Of a DNA stretch of 43,228 nt, positions 25,961 through 35,125 are shown piece after piece (the first letter of the stretch is position 1; every line of letters begins with the position of its first letter). Made by a program: the position numbers and the translations under genes. The notes beneath the pieces were generated by a model that saw only the letters and a program-made list of their open reading frames with translations, had not been told where the DNA came from and did not search any database. The stretch is from Candidatus Aenigmatarchaeota archaeon (GTDB taxonomy: Archaea; Aenigmatarchaeota; Aenigmatarchaeia; CG10238-14). Location of the stretch: the NCBI GenBank assembly GCA_017610225.1, contig JAFCCM010000016.1:1-43228 (forward strand). The letters are read 5' to 3'.

Positions 25961-26368
25961 TTCCTTTGACTCAGATTTAGTTTCTTTTTTCTCTGATTTT
26001 AGTTGTTCTTTAGGTTTCTCTTTAGTTTCTTCTTTTTTACTCTCTTTTTTCTCTTCACTCCTCTTTTCCTTTGGTTTCTCTTCTTTTATTTCTTCCTCAA
26101 AAACATGACCCCACATCTCGGCTTTAACTAGATCATTACCATCGTCATCCTTGACCTTTATCACTTTTATTTTGATTTTGGCTGGTGGTTTTTGGTTTCC
26201 TCTTGACCAGATTTCTTCGTTTATACTATTGCCTATTTTGATGTTTTCGACTTTCATATGTCTTGTGAGAAAATTTCTGACTATAAATGAGGATCTATGT
26301 GATTTTCTCCATCTAGCCGTATCTAAGCCTTCTCTACGAAGATTGATTGTAAAAACTTTTTCTTCCAT
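25946..26368 (-). CDS. rpl31e: 50S ribosomal protein L31e with a Lys/Glu-rich tail
   Basis: A 140-residue protein. The core to about residue 92 matches L31e: F-T-I-N-L-R-R, R-N-F-L-T-R-H-M-K (about 30-38), N-E-E-I-W-S-R-G (about 46-53), K-P-P-A-K-I. About 48 C-terminal residues are a low-complexity tail of K-E, K-E-E and E-K-K blocks absent from usual L31e. An in-frame TTG at 26377 exists, but the ATG at 26368 is preferred. A TATA-like TTTTAAACT lies about 30 bases upstream. Confidence 0.9.
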   Translation of the reverse strand: MEEKVFTINLRREGLDTARWRKSHRSSFIVRNFLTRHMKVENIKIGNSINEEIWSRGNQKPPAKIKIKVIKVKDDDGNDLVKAEMWGHVFEEEIKEEKPKEKRSEEKKESKKEETKEKPKEQLKSEKKETKSESKESTDK

Positions 26369-26462
26369 GTTTATCAACTCTTAGATTTATTAGAATGGAA
26401 AGTTTAAAAGGTTTAGTTAAAATTTAGGTATTTATAAGTTTTACCAAACACAATTATTATTT

Positions 26463-26963
26463 ATGAAATTCCCTATCTGTAAAATCTGCCTAAAAAATGA
26501 TATACTCTGCGATGGATGCGCAACAAAAATAGGCGAACAATTGATTAAAATTGATGAGATAAAAATGTTTAGAACACTTAATAAACTTGCCAAGAGATAT
26601 GAACCACTAAAAGACGCAAGAGTTGAACGTGTTGTTGACAGCTCGAAAATGCTTCTGATAATGACTGATAGAGAAAATGCTTCGAAAATCATTGGAAAAA
26701 ATGGTGGGATGATCAAGAGATTAAGCAAAGATTTAGGCAAACAGATACGTGTTGTTTCTGGTGTTTCTACTCTTGAAGCCTTTGTTGGAGAGATATTTCA
26801 CACATTTCCTGTTCTTGGAGTGAATGTTATTTACGGGGAGAAGGACGAGTATAAGGTAAGAATATCCTCGGATGACCAGAATAAATTGCCTATAGAACCT
26901 GAGAAATTCTCCAAAATCGCTAATTCTATGTTTGGTGTGGATGCTGAGATAGTTTTTGAGTAG
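26463..26963 (+). CDS. KH-domain RNA-binding protein with N-terminal Cys motif
   Basis: A 166-residue protein. The first 20 residues contain C-K-I-C and C-D-G-C, a probable zinc knuckle. K-I-I-G-K-N-G-G-M-I (about 79-88) is a KH-domain GXXG loop, and the rest could be a second degenerate KH or NusA-like domain. Such archaeal proteins are thought to bind RNA, perhaps in transcription or rRNA handling. TTTATAAGT at 26431-26439 before the ATG indicates a leaderless gene. Function not known in detail. Confidence 0.7.
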   Translation: MKFPICKICLKNDILCDGCATKIGEQLIKIDEIKMFRTLNKLAKRYEPLKDARVERVVDSSKMLLIMTDRENASKIIGKNGGMIKRLSKDLGKQIRVVSGVSTLEAFVGEIFHTFPVLGVNVIYGEKDEYKVRISSDDQNKLPIEPEKFSKIANSMFGVDAEIVFE

Positions 26964-27062
26964 AAAATAGTTGGGTGACCACAAATTTCAAAGAATGTAG
27001 TCACCTATTTCTGGGGCAGATATCTAATCACTTATAAGTTTTCATAATCATTAATTCTAGTC

Positions 27063-28838
27063 ATGACAAGGATAGCGTCAATCAACCGAGAGTTATGTAA
27101 GAAGGACAAATGCGGTTATCTCTGCAAGAAAGTATGTCCCATCAACAGAACAGGAGAAGAATGTGTAGTTATTGATAAAAAAACTGGATTCCCAATCATT
27201 GACGAGGGATTATGTATAGGTTGTGGATTATGTGTAAGTAAATGTGATAAAGCCGGGTACAAGGCAATTCATGTTGTTAATCTTCCAGAAAAACTCAAAG
27301 AAAACCCTATTCATCGATTCGGTAAAAATCAATTCGCTCTTTACAGATTACCATTCCCAAATCCAGGAAAAATAGTTGGTCTTGTTGGATCCAATGGATT
27401 AGGTAAAACTACAGCATTAGAAGTTCTTTCCGGTCACTTAAAACCAAATCTTGGCGAGAAAAAAAAGGCTGAATTATCAGAAATAGTCAAAATGTTCAGA
27501 GGAACAGAACTTCAAAACTACTTGGAAAAACTACAAAATAGAGAAATGAAAGTGTCCTACAAACTTCAGCGCGTCGACAAAATACCGTCTACATTCAAAG
27601 GAAAAGTCTCAAAACTTCTTGACAAAACTGACGAAAGAGGAATATTAAATGATCTTATTCAAAGGTTTGATATTGAGAGGATCTTAAATAATGATATTGA
27701 CAAAATCTCAGGAGGAGAGTTACAACGTGTAGCAATAGCAGCTTCACTTTCAAAAGATGCAGATATTTACTATTTTGATGAACCAACAAGTTTTCTTGAC
27801 GTTTTTCAAAGATTAGAAGTTTCAAAAACTATTCGCGAACTTTGTAAAGACAAGTCAGTTATAGTTGTTGATCATGATTTGGCAACATTAGACTTTCTTG
27901 CTGACAACATTCATATCTTTTATGGAGTGCCTGGTGTTTATGGAATAGTCTCAGTTCCTTACTCAGTTAGAGCAGGAATTAATGCATTTCTTGACGGCTA
28001 TATTAAAGAAGATAATGTCCGAATAAGGCAAGATTCTATTCACTTCCAATCAACATTTATTGAACAGCAAGGTGGAATAGAACAGATAGTAAGTTTTGAA
28101 AATGTTAAAAAGAAACTTGGTAATTTTGAACTAACTGTAAAAGGTGGAAAAATCTACAAACAGGAAGTTTTAGGAATACTTGGTGCTAACGCTCTCGGAA
28201 AAACAACTCTTGCGAGAATTCTGGCTGGAGAAATTAAATTAGATAAAGGGAAAATAAATGGTAAAGTAAAAATCTCTTATAAATCCCAATACCCAAGAAC
28301 AGATTTTGACGGAACTATACGTGAACTTTTGAAATCAGTAACAAATGAATTTGGAACAAGTGATTATAAGTCAAGAATACTTCGTCCTTTGGGTTTAGAT
28401 AAATTACTTGGGAAAAGTGTCAATAAACTTTCGGGTGGAGAATTACAAAGAGTCGCTGTCGCTGTTTCCTTAAGTCAGAAATCTGATATATATCTTTTAG
28501 ATGAACCTTCGGCTTTCATGGATGTAGAACAAAGACTAAATCTTGCAAAAATGATAAGAAATCTAGTTGAGAAAGATGAGACCTCGGCGTTAATAATCGA
28601 TCATGATCTTTTATTTTTAAGTCAAATTTCAGATAAGGCAATGGTATTTCTAGGAAAACCAGGGAAACAAGGTTATGCAGAAGAACCAGAATCAGTTGAA
28701 AATGCATTCAATAGATTTTTAGAACAAGTTCAGGTCACCTTCAGGAAGGATCCTCAGACAGGAAGGCCTAGAGCTAATAAAATGGACTCACAAATGGATC
28801 AGCAGCAGAAAAATGAAGGAAAATATTTTATGGGTTAG
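27063..28838 (+). CDS. abce1: ABCE1/Rli1 ribosome recycling ATPase
   Basis: A 591-residue protein. The N-terminal Fe-S domain has Cys at C-K-K-D-K-C and the C-I-G-C-G-L-C-V-S-K-C ferredoxin motif (about 51-61). Two ABC domains follow: Walker A G-S-N-G-L-G-K-T-T and G-A-N-A-L-G-K-T-T, signatures S-G-G-E-L-Q-R-V-A in each, Walker B Y-F-D-E-P-T and L-L-D-E-P-S, and H-loops V-D-H-D and I-D-H-D. It splits terminated ribosomes with aPelota or aRF1. The TATA box CTTATAAGT (27031-27039) is about 27 bases upstream. The 3' end overlaps the convergent glycosyltransferase gene by 11 bases. Confidence 0.97.
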   Translation: MTRIASINRELCKKDKCGYLCKKVCPINRTGEECVVIDKKTGFPIIDEGLCIGCGLCVSKCDKAGYKAIHVVNLPEKLKENPIHRFGKNQFALYRLPFPNPGKIVGLVGSNGLGKTTALEVLSGHLKPNLGEKKKAELSEIVKMFRGTELQNYLEKLQNREMKVSYKLQRVDKIPSTFKGKVSKLLDKTDERGILNDLIQRFDIERILNNDIDKISGGELQRVAIAASLSKDADIYYFDEPTSFLDVFQRLEVSKTIRELCKDKSVIVVDHDLATLDFLADNIHIFYGVPGVYGIVSVPYSVRAGINAFLDGYIKEDNVRIRQDSIHFQSTFIEQQGGIEQIVSFENVKKKLGNFELTVKGGKIYKQEVLGILGANALGKTTLARILAGEIKLDKGKINGKVKISYKSQYPRTDFDGTIRELLKSVTNEFGTSDYKSRILRPLGLDKLLGKSVNKLSGGELQRVAVAVSLSQKSDIYLLDEPSAFMDVEQRLNLAKMIRNLVEKDETSALIIDHDLLFLSQISDKAMVFLGKPGKQGYAEEPESVENAFNRFLEQVQVTFRKDPQTGRPRANKMDSQMDQQQKNEGKYFMG

Positions 28839-30576
28839 AATAGGTTTCATTTCTATAAACATAATACATAGTATAAGTTCTATTATCAAAATCAATATGG
28901 TCTATTTCATCAAGTCTAAATGAATCAAACATATGTTTGCAAACTGAAGATTTATAGGGTTCAATATTACACCAATAATTATCATCAAAAACTATACAAT
29001 CTGTTTTATTAAATATTTCATTCATCATTTTCTCATTTTGTCCATTCCATAATTGAAGTGAAGGATAATCCATTATTAAAAACATACTTGGAGTGTGACT
29101 GAGAATATAACAATCTTTTGGAAGAGTCTTAACAGTTTCAACTGCAAAATTATGATATGCACGAGCATGTTTGGCTTCTTGAATTTCTCCTATTTCCTCA
29201 AATACATATGTTGAATTTAAATAAAAAATCACAAAAATAAGAGCAAATAATAGACCTAAAACCAACCATTCATTTTTGAGAGACTTTTCTAATAAACAAT
29301 GAATAAAATATAATCCATATCCAGCAAAAATTACATACCAAGGATAACCAGTCAATGAATACCTAACATCAGCACCAAATTTTACACTTCCAGCATAGAA
29401 AAAAACATAAAGTGCAAAGAATATAAGAAATCCAAAACTAAGAAATATTCCAACTTTTCTGTTTTTAATTAATAAATAAACCAAGCCTATCAAGGCAAAT
29501 ATTGTAAATAAGAATGGATTTTCTAAAGTTTTATAACCCTTTAACCAGAAGTGAAGATTCTCAGGAAGATTTCTTTTAACGTATTCTAAACTAAATTTTT
29601 TACCAGAACTTCCCCAATTGTCAGTTTGGCCTGCGTGAATAGTATGAATTATATAAGGTGTTATTAGGATTAGCATTAAAGACCAAGCAAGTAGAAACTT
29701 TCTATCTAACAATCTTGTCTTAAGTTTGTCATCAAAAAGTAAAATGAAAATCCCAAATATAGGAAGTAAAATTCCACCTTCACTCCTTATTTGTATAGCA
29801 TAAGTCAAACACATTATTCCAAGAAAGTATAAATTCCAAGATTTTATTTTAGATTTAAAAGCCATCAGAAAAGCTAAAATAGTTAATAAAATAAAAAATA
29901 CAAATGTAGGTTCTGAAGCAGCTGTACCAGACCACATTATATGAACTGGAAGGAGACTAAAAATTAAAGCAGAGTAAATACCAACCTTTTCTTTTTCCGA
30001 GAATAGATAACCGACTAAAAATACAATTATAATACCTAAACTTCCAAGAAATGCTGCCATTTCGAATCCAGTTTCTTGACTTGAACCAAAAAATAAATAA
30101 GAAATTGCTAATAAGAAAGGATGTCCATTTGGCCATTTCATAAATGTAGAATCATAACAACCATTCTGATCACCATAATTGCACAATCCAGCATCTTGCC
30201 TAACAACTATTTCTTTTGCTATATTCAGATAAATATCCTCATCGAAATATACTCTATTTGTATGTGGAGTGATAAACATTCTGAGACTAAACCCTATAAT
30301 AAAAATTAACAAAAGAATTAACCACGTCTTTGTCTTTATTTTTTTAAATAAAACTTTTATATTACTAAAAGACTTAACAAAAAAGAAAATTATTAACAGA
30401 AAATTAATACCGATAAAATATGCTTCCGTGTTTATCAATCCTTGTTCAAGAGTTTTTCTATCAATAAGACTTGTAGTGTAATAAACTATATTCCCAACAA
30501 GAATAAGGATTATTATAAGAGGAAATAGTTTAATAGAATATTTTTTAAATTCACTGAAATAAGATTTAAACTTCAT
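28828..30576 (-). CDS. GT-C-type membrane glycosyltransferase (ArnT/PMT-like)
   Basis: A 582-residue integral membrane protein with roughly 11 to 12 hydrophobic segments. The first external loop has Y-F-D-E-D-I-Y (about 111-117), the acidic pair typical of GT-C enzymes, and N-G-H-P (about 149-152) as in the ArnT/PMT family. A soluble C-terminal domain of about 110 residues follows the last segments. It probably transfers a sugar from a lipid-linked donor to a cell-surface target; donor and acceptor unknown. It starts four bases after the carbamoyltransferase stop, forming an operon. Confidence 0.75.
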   Translation of the reverse strand: MKFKSYFSEFKKYSIKLFPLIIILILVGNIVYYTTSLIDRKTLEQGLINTEAYFIGINFLLIIFFFVKSFSNIKVLFKKIKTKTWLILLLIFIIGFSLRMFITPHTNRVYFDEDIYLNIAKEIVVRQDAGLCNYGDQNGCYDSTFMKWPNGHPFLLAISYLFFGSSQETGFEMAAFLGSLGIIIVFLVGYLFSEKEKVGIYSALIFSLLPVHIMWSGTAASEPTFVFFILLTILAFLMAFKSKIKSWNLYFLGIMCLTYAIQIRSEGGILLPIFGIFILLFDDKLKTRLLDRKFLLAWSLMLILITPYIIHTIHAGQTDNWGSSGKKFSLEYVKRNLPENLHFWLKGYKTLENPFLFTIFALIGLVYLLIKNRKVGIFLSFGFLIFFALYVFFYAGSVKFGADVRYSLTGYPWYVIFAGYGLYFIHCLLEKSLKNEWLVLGLLFALIFVIFYLNSTYVFEEIGEIQEAKHARAYHNFAVETVKTLPKDCYILSHTPSMFLIMDYPSLQLWNGQNEKMMNEIFNKTDCIVFDDNYWCNIEPYKSSVCKHMFDSFRLDEIDHIDFDNRTYTMYYVYRNETYSNP

Positions 30577-30580
30577 AGAT

Positions 30581-32278
30581 TCACTTTTTTGGTGTTACTA
30601 GATAATCACCAAGTGCAAGATAATTTGATTTTGTTTTAATCATAACTTCTATTGCGTCTTTTGGTGTATTAACAATTGGGAATCCATGTAAATTAAAACT
30701 TGTATTTAATATGATTCCATCTCCTGTGTTTTTCTTTACTCTTTCTATTAACTTCCTATATTTGGGATTTTCTTTTCTTAACATCTGTGGTCTTGCAGAA
30801 TAATCCACATTCATTACAGCTCTGATTCTTTCTCTAACTGATGGTTTTGTATCATAACCCATCGTCATAAAACTATCATAACCTTTGATTTTGACGAAAA
30901 ACTTATTTGATTCTTCTTTTAATAATGATGGACAAAAAGGTTGAAACCAGTTTCTGTGTTTAATTCTCATGTTTAATTTATCTCTTATTTTAACTGAAAA
31001 TGCTGGGGCGACAATTGACCTATTACCTAATGCACGAGGACCATATTCCATCCCACTTTGATACCATAAAACAAAATTTTCTTTAGAAACTAAATTACCA
31101 ACAACTCCAGCAATATCTTTTTTCCTTTCAAATTTAACTAAATTTTTATAATTATTTAATTCATCTTTAATTTTATTTTCAGAATATTCTGGTCCAAAGA
31201 AGACATGATCAAGTTTACAAGAATTTATCCCATTTACCTCGTGATTGACCCATAATGCTGCCCCAAGGGCTAAACCACCATCACCCATATGTGGAAATAC
31301 AAACCATTTTTTTAGTTTTGGAAGATTTTTAATTCTCATGTTAGCTTTGATGTTTGATGCAACACCACCAGACCAAGAAACATTTCCAATCCCAGTTTCT
31401 TCAATTGCATTTTCAAATAGTTTGACCATATTTTTTTCTAATACTTTTTGTGCCATATAAGAAAATTCTTCTCTATGTGTGTTCCATAGAATTTTTTTTA
31501 GAAAATTATATCTTTTAGCAGTATTCATGTTTGATTTAATTTGTAACCCATTAACTTCAAAAAGATTAATTAATTTATTTTTTTCATCTGAAACAGGATA
31601 AGCATAATTTGATAATGCCATAACCTTTCCTTCATCCTCAAGTTCCCTCATTCCCAGGAGATTTGTGACTTGCTCAAAAAATATGCCTAAAGAATCTTTG
31701 GCTAAAATCTGGCTTACTCTTTCTATTTCTCCATTGTTATAGATATTGACTGATCCAGATAAGCCATCCCCTACACCGTCTATCGTAATAGTTAATGATT
31801 TTTTAAACCCAGAACAAAATGAAGCTGTAACTGCATGGGCATGATGATGTTCCACTACATATAGTTTAAACCCTTTAAAACCCATTTTTTTAAGTTCTTT
31901 TTTAAAACACCACTTTGTCACCATCTTACAAAACGGTTTTTCACCAATTTCCGTTAATCTATATTTGAAATGTCTCCTTTGATCGACTAATCTTGGTTTA
32001 TCTACTTTTCTTCTACGGAATTGATAGTAATTTTCTTTTGCTCCAGGAAAAACTCTTGTCAAAGTTTTAGCGAGATCTGTTGTTGTAATTGCTATAGTAT
32101 CAATATCTGTTGGTTTAAGATCTAGAAAATCAAGGCAACATTGAATAGAATGCTTAGGGAAACCTATTTCCAACTTTCTTCTGGTGAATCTTTCCTCGTT
32201 TACAGCTATTTTGACTTCTTTTCCTTTAACTATTGCTGCCCCACAGTCGTGGCCATCCCAAATTCCTAGAACATACAT
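30581..32278 (-). CDS. Carbamoyltransferase of the NodU/TobZ/CmcH family
   Basis: A 565-residue enzyme. The N-terminal ASKHA-like domain starts G-I-W-D-G-H-D-C-G-A-A (about 5-15), and V-E-H-H-H-A-H-A (about 141-148) is the metal-binding motif shared with Kae1/TobZ. The C-terminal half has G-M-E-Y-G-P-R-A-L-G-N-R-S (about 415-427), the signature of the carbamoyl-binding domain. Family members transfer carbamoyl from carbamoyl phosphate (via an adenylate) to a sugar hydroxyl. In this glycan locus a carbamoylated surface sugar is likely, which is inference. TATA-like GTTTTAAATT lies upstream at about 32309-32318. Confidence 0.92.
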   Translation of the reverse strand: MYVLGIWDGHDCGAAIVKGKEVKIAVNEERFTRRKLEIGFPKHSIQCCLDFLDLKPTDIDTIAITTTDLAKTLTRVFPGAKENYYQFRRRKVDKPRLVDQRRHFKYRLTEIGEKPFCKMVTKWCFKKELKKMGFKGFKLYVVEHHHAHAVTASFCSGFKKSLTITIDGVGDGLSGSVNIYNNGEIERVSQILAKDSLGIFFEQVTNLLGMRELEDEGKVMALSNYAYPVSDEKNKLINLFEVNGLQIKSNMNTAKRYNFLKKILWNTHREEFSYMAQKVLEKNMVKLFENAIEETGIGNVSWSGGVASNIKANMRIKNLPKLKKWFVFPHMGDGGLALGAALWVNHEVNGINSCKLDHVFFGPEYSENKIKDELNNYKNLVKFERKKDIAGVVGNLVSKENFVLWYQSGMEYGPRALGNRSIVAPAFSVKIRDKLNMRIKHRNWFQPFCPSLLKEESNKFFVKIKGYDSFMTMGYDTKPSVRERIRAVMNVDYSARPQMLRKENPKYRKLIERVKKNTGDGIILNTSFNLHGFPIVNTPKDAIEVMIKTKSNYLALGDYLVTPKK

Positions 32279-32358
32279 ATAATCGACTCTTTACAAATAT
32301 GACATTATTAATTTAAAACTTTTATAACTTTTACTTTTCCAATTACAATTGATTATTA

Positions 32359-33057
32359 ATGTCAAAAGTATGTATAGTAATTCCAGTTTATAATGAAGAA
32401 AAGCAACTTGAATGGAGTATTAAAAGCATTATAAAAGTTTGTAAAAAAAATTATAGTGAATTTGAAATCATGATTGCAGATAATGCGTCTATAGATAAAA
32501 CTCTTAAAATTGCAAAAAAATTATCAGAAAAATATAAACAGGTAAATTATATTCACATGGACCAAAAAGGACGTGGCCGAGCGCTTAAAAATGCATGGAC
32601 AAGAACTGATGCAGATATAATGTGTTATATGGATGTAGATTTGTCGACTGATCTAAAATATTTAAAAACATTAACAAATGCAATAGAAGATGGATATGAC
32701 ATATCATTTGGCTCAAGACATCAAAAACAATCTAAATTAAATAGGTCACTGAAAAGAGATATTTTATCAAAAGGTTATAATTTTCTACTCAAATTATTTC
32801 TTAATGTTCAATTTAATGATGCTCAATGTGGATTCAAGGCAATCAATATTAGAGTTGCAAAAGAGCTAATTTCAAAAATAGAAAATAATGAATGGTTTTT
32901 TGATACAGAACTACTTGTTAAAGGAGAAAAGTTTGGATATAGATTGAAAGAAATACCAGTAAAATGGACAGAAGATGAAGAAAGTACAGTAAATCTTAAG
33001 AAAACTATTGAAAGTTACCTCAAAAATATTTTCAGATTGAGAAAAGAATTAATGTAA
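32359..33057 (+). CDS. Family 2 glycosyltransferase (dolichol-phosphate sugar synthase-like)
   Basis: A 232-residue GT-A-fold enzyme. V-I-P-V-Y-N-E-E (about 6-13), D-N-A-S-I-D-K-T (about 41-48), and D-V-D-L-S (about 95-99, the D-x-D metal site) are the usual motifs, and D-A-Q-C-G-F-K-A (about 154-161) is typical of dolichyl-phosphate glucosyl/mannosyl transferase relatives. No membrane anchor. Probably makes a lipid-phosphate sugar used by the GT-C enzymes downstream. A TATA-like TTTTATAACT precedes it by about 35 bases. Confidence 0.87.
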   Translation: MSKVCIVIPVYNEEKQLEWSIKSIIKVCKKNYSEFEIMIADNASIDKTLKIAKKLSEKYKQVNYIHMDQKGRGRALKNAWTRTDADIMCYMDVDLSTDLKYLKTLTNAIEDGYDISFGSRHQKQSKLNRSLKRDILSKGYNFLLKLFLNVQFNDAQCGFKAINIRVAKELISKIENNEWFFDTELLVKGEKFGYRLKEIPVKWTEDEESTVNLKKTIESYLKNIFRLRKELM

Positions 33058-33124
33058 ATTGTTAAAATGATATAAACTATGGTCCAGTGCATACAATTAA
33101 TAAATTTAGCTGATAATAATATTT

Positions 33125-35125
33125 ATGATACTAGGTTTGGTAGTAATCTTTTTATCTTTGATTACAGGTTTTATTTTTTCTTTAGGAATTGATTTTTTTG
33201 AGAAATTTCATATAAAATCAGTTTTTTCTATAATTTTTGGAATAATGTTAAATAATTGGATAATTTTTTTAATTTCTTTACTTCTAGGTACACTTAATTC
33301 AACATCAATTTTATTAGCTCTTTCGATATCAACATTAATTACCTTTATATATTTTATTATTTTCAAAAAAAGAATACATGAGAACTTCAATAAAATTATA
33401 AAAGAAATGAAAAAAATCGGAAAAAAAAATTTGAATATCTCATTTTTCATTTATTTGTTTATAACAATTCTCTGGATGGTAACTTTTGCTAGAGGTCTTA
33501 GATATGATGAATATAATAGTATAAGATGTATTGACGGTTTTTGTTGTGATGCCCCGTTTCATATGGCAATAACAAATTCTTTTGTTTACAAAGATAACTT
33601 TCCACCAAAGTACCCATTATATCATGAAACAAATATGGGTTATCCATTTCTTAATGACTTTTATTCTTCTATACTAATCAAAGGAGGATTAAGTTTAATA
33701 TCTTCTATTATGATTCCAAATATATTATTGATATATTGCATTACTTCAAGTGTTTATATATTTTTTAAAGAAATTTTCAAAAAGGATAATAAAGCAATCA
33801 CAATTTCTCTTTTAATTTTCTTCTTTGGTGGAATTGGTTTTATGAATATAATATCAGCAGTTTCTGGTGTAAAATTAGGATCAACACAACTAACTCTAGA
33901 TACTAAGAATATAATTAATTCAATAAATAGAATAGTTTCTTATCCATATTTCAATTTTACAGAAATATTTACGAATATATTTATTCCACAGAGATCTTAT
34001 TTAATTGGTTTTCCTCTGGTTCTGCTAATTTTATGGACATATTACAAACATTTTGAAAATATTAAATTAAAACATCTTTTAGTCTTATCAATTCCTTTTG
34101 GACTTCTTCCAATGTTTCATGCTCATTCTTTTATTTTTATTTCTATTATAACTGCTTTCATCTTCCTATTTGATTTGAAAAAAAATTTTAGAATATATTC
34201 AATGTTTAATGAAAAAAGTTTTAAGCTTATTAAAAAATGGATTATTTTTGGCTGTATTGTTTTTATCCTTTCATTCCCTCAATTATTATGGATTTTAACA
34301 CAAAATAAACAATCTAATTTTTTCTCATTTATAATTAATGATGCTCATTGGAAATTGGATAATAACCTTAAGAATCCTTTATTAAATAAAATTATTTTTT
34401 GGATAAGAGTGATGGGAATTCCAATTTTAATAGCACCATTTGGTTATATTTTGATGGATAAAAAAACAAGAAAATATTTCATCCCTATAATTTTAGTTTT
34501 TTTAGTGATGAATATAGTTAGATTGCAGCCATCTTTTGGAGACAATAATAAGTTGACACTTTATTTTTTCATGTTTATATCAATGATGTCTGGTAAATTT
34601 TTAAGTAAATTATTTTCATTTAATATATTTTCTAAATTTATTGTAATTTTATTAATTTGCCTAATATGTATTCATTCACCTTTTTATTTTAGACAAAATC
34701 TTTTCCTTTCACAAAAAACTACCTATGAAGAGAATCACTATAAAAATGGTTATCCAGTTCTTTTTCACTGGGTTGATAGAGAAGTAGCAGACTGGATAAT
34801 TAAAAATACAGATCCTGATTCAATTTTTCTAACAGAAGATCCTTCAAATCATCTTGTTCCAAGTTTAGCTGGAAGACAAATTGTAAAAGGAGTTTATGCA
34901 TGGAATTTAGGATTAGGAAGTCCTGAAATAGAATCTGAGATAAAAAAAATTTATTCAATTGGAGACTGTGGTTTAGTAAAAAAATATAATATCGATTATA
35001 TTTATATTGGATCTCAGGAAAAGAATATTGCAACTTTTGATTTCAAAAATTCTCCAACTTTTGATTTAATTTATGAAAAAAACTTTGATAATAGAAATTT
35101 TGAAATTTATAAGGTACTTTGTTGA
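33125..35125 (+). CDS. Large polytopic membrane protein, GT-C-like
   Basis: A 666-residue protein with about a dozen hydrophobic segments. An external loop after the third or fourth segment has R-Y-D-E-Y (about 124-128) and D-A-P-F-H-M-A-I-T-N-S (about 139-149) followed by F-P-P-K-Y-P, a combination seen in GT-C-like oligosaccharide or polysaccharide membrane proteins. The C-terminal 110 residues look soluble. Function is likely sugar transfer from a lipid donor, but I cannot name the family with confidence. It ends in a TGATG overlap with the next gene. Confidence 0.55.
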   Translation: MILGLVVIFLSLITGFIFSLGIDFFEKFHIKSVFSIIFGIMLNNWIIFLISLLLGTLNSTSILLALSISTLITFIYFIIFKKRIHENFNKIIKEMKKIGKKNLNISFFIYLFITILWMVTFARGLRYDEYNSIRCIDGFCCDAPFHMAITNSFVYKDNFPPKYPLYHETNMGYPFLNDFYSSILIKGGLSLISSIMIPNILLIYCITSSVYIFFKEIFKKDNKAITISLLIFFFGGIGFMNIISAVSGVKLGSTQLTLDTKNIINSINRIVSYPYFNFTEIFTNIFIPQRSYLIGFPLVLLILWTYYKHFENIKLKHLLVLSIPFGLLPMFHAHSFIFISIITAFIFLFDLKKNFRIYSMFNEKSFKLIKKWIIFGCIVFILSFPQLLWILTQNKQSNFFSFIINDAHWKLDNNLKNPLLNKIIFWIRVMGIPILIAPFGYILMDKKTRKYFIPIILVFLVMNIVRLQPSFGDNNKLTLYFFMFISMMSGKFLSKLFSFNIFSKFIVILLICLICIHSPFYFRQNLFLSQKTTYEENHYKNGYPVLFHWVDREVADWIIKNTDPDSIFLTEDPSNHLVPSLAGRQIVKGVYAWNLGLGSPEIESEIKKIYSIGDCGLVKKYNIDYIYIGSQEKNIATFDFKNSPTFDLIYEKNFDNRNFEIYKVLC

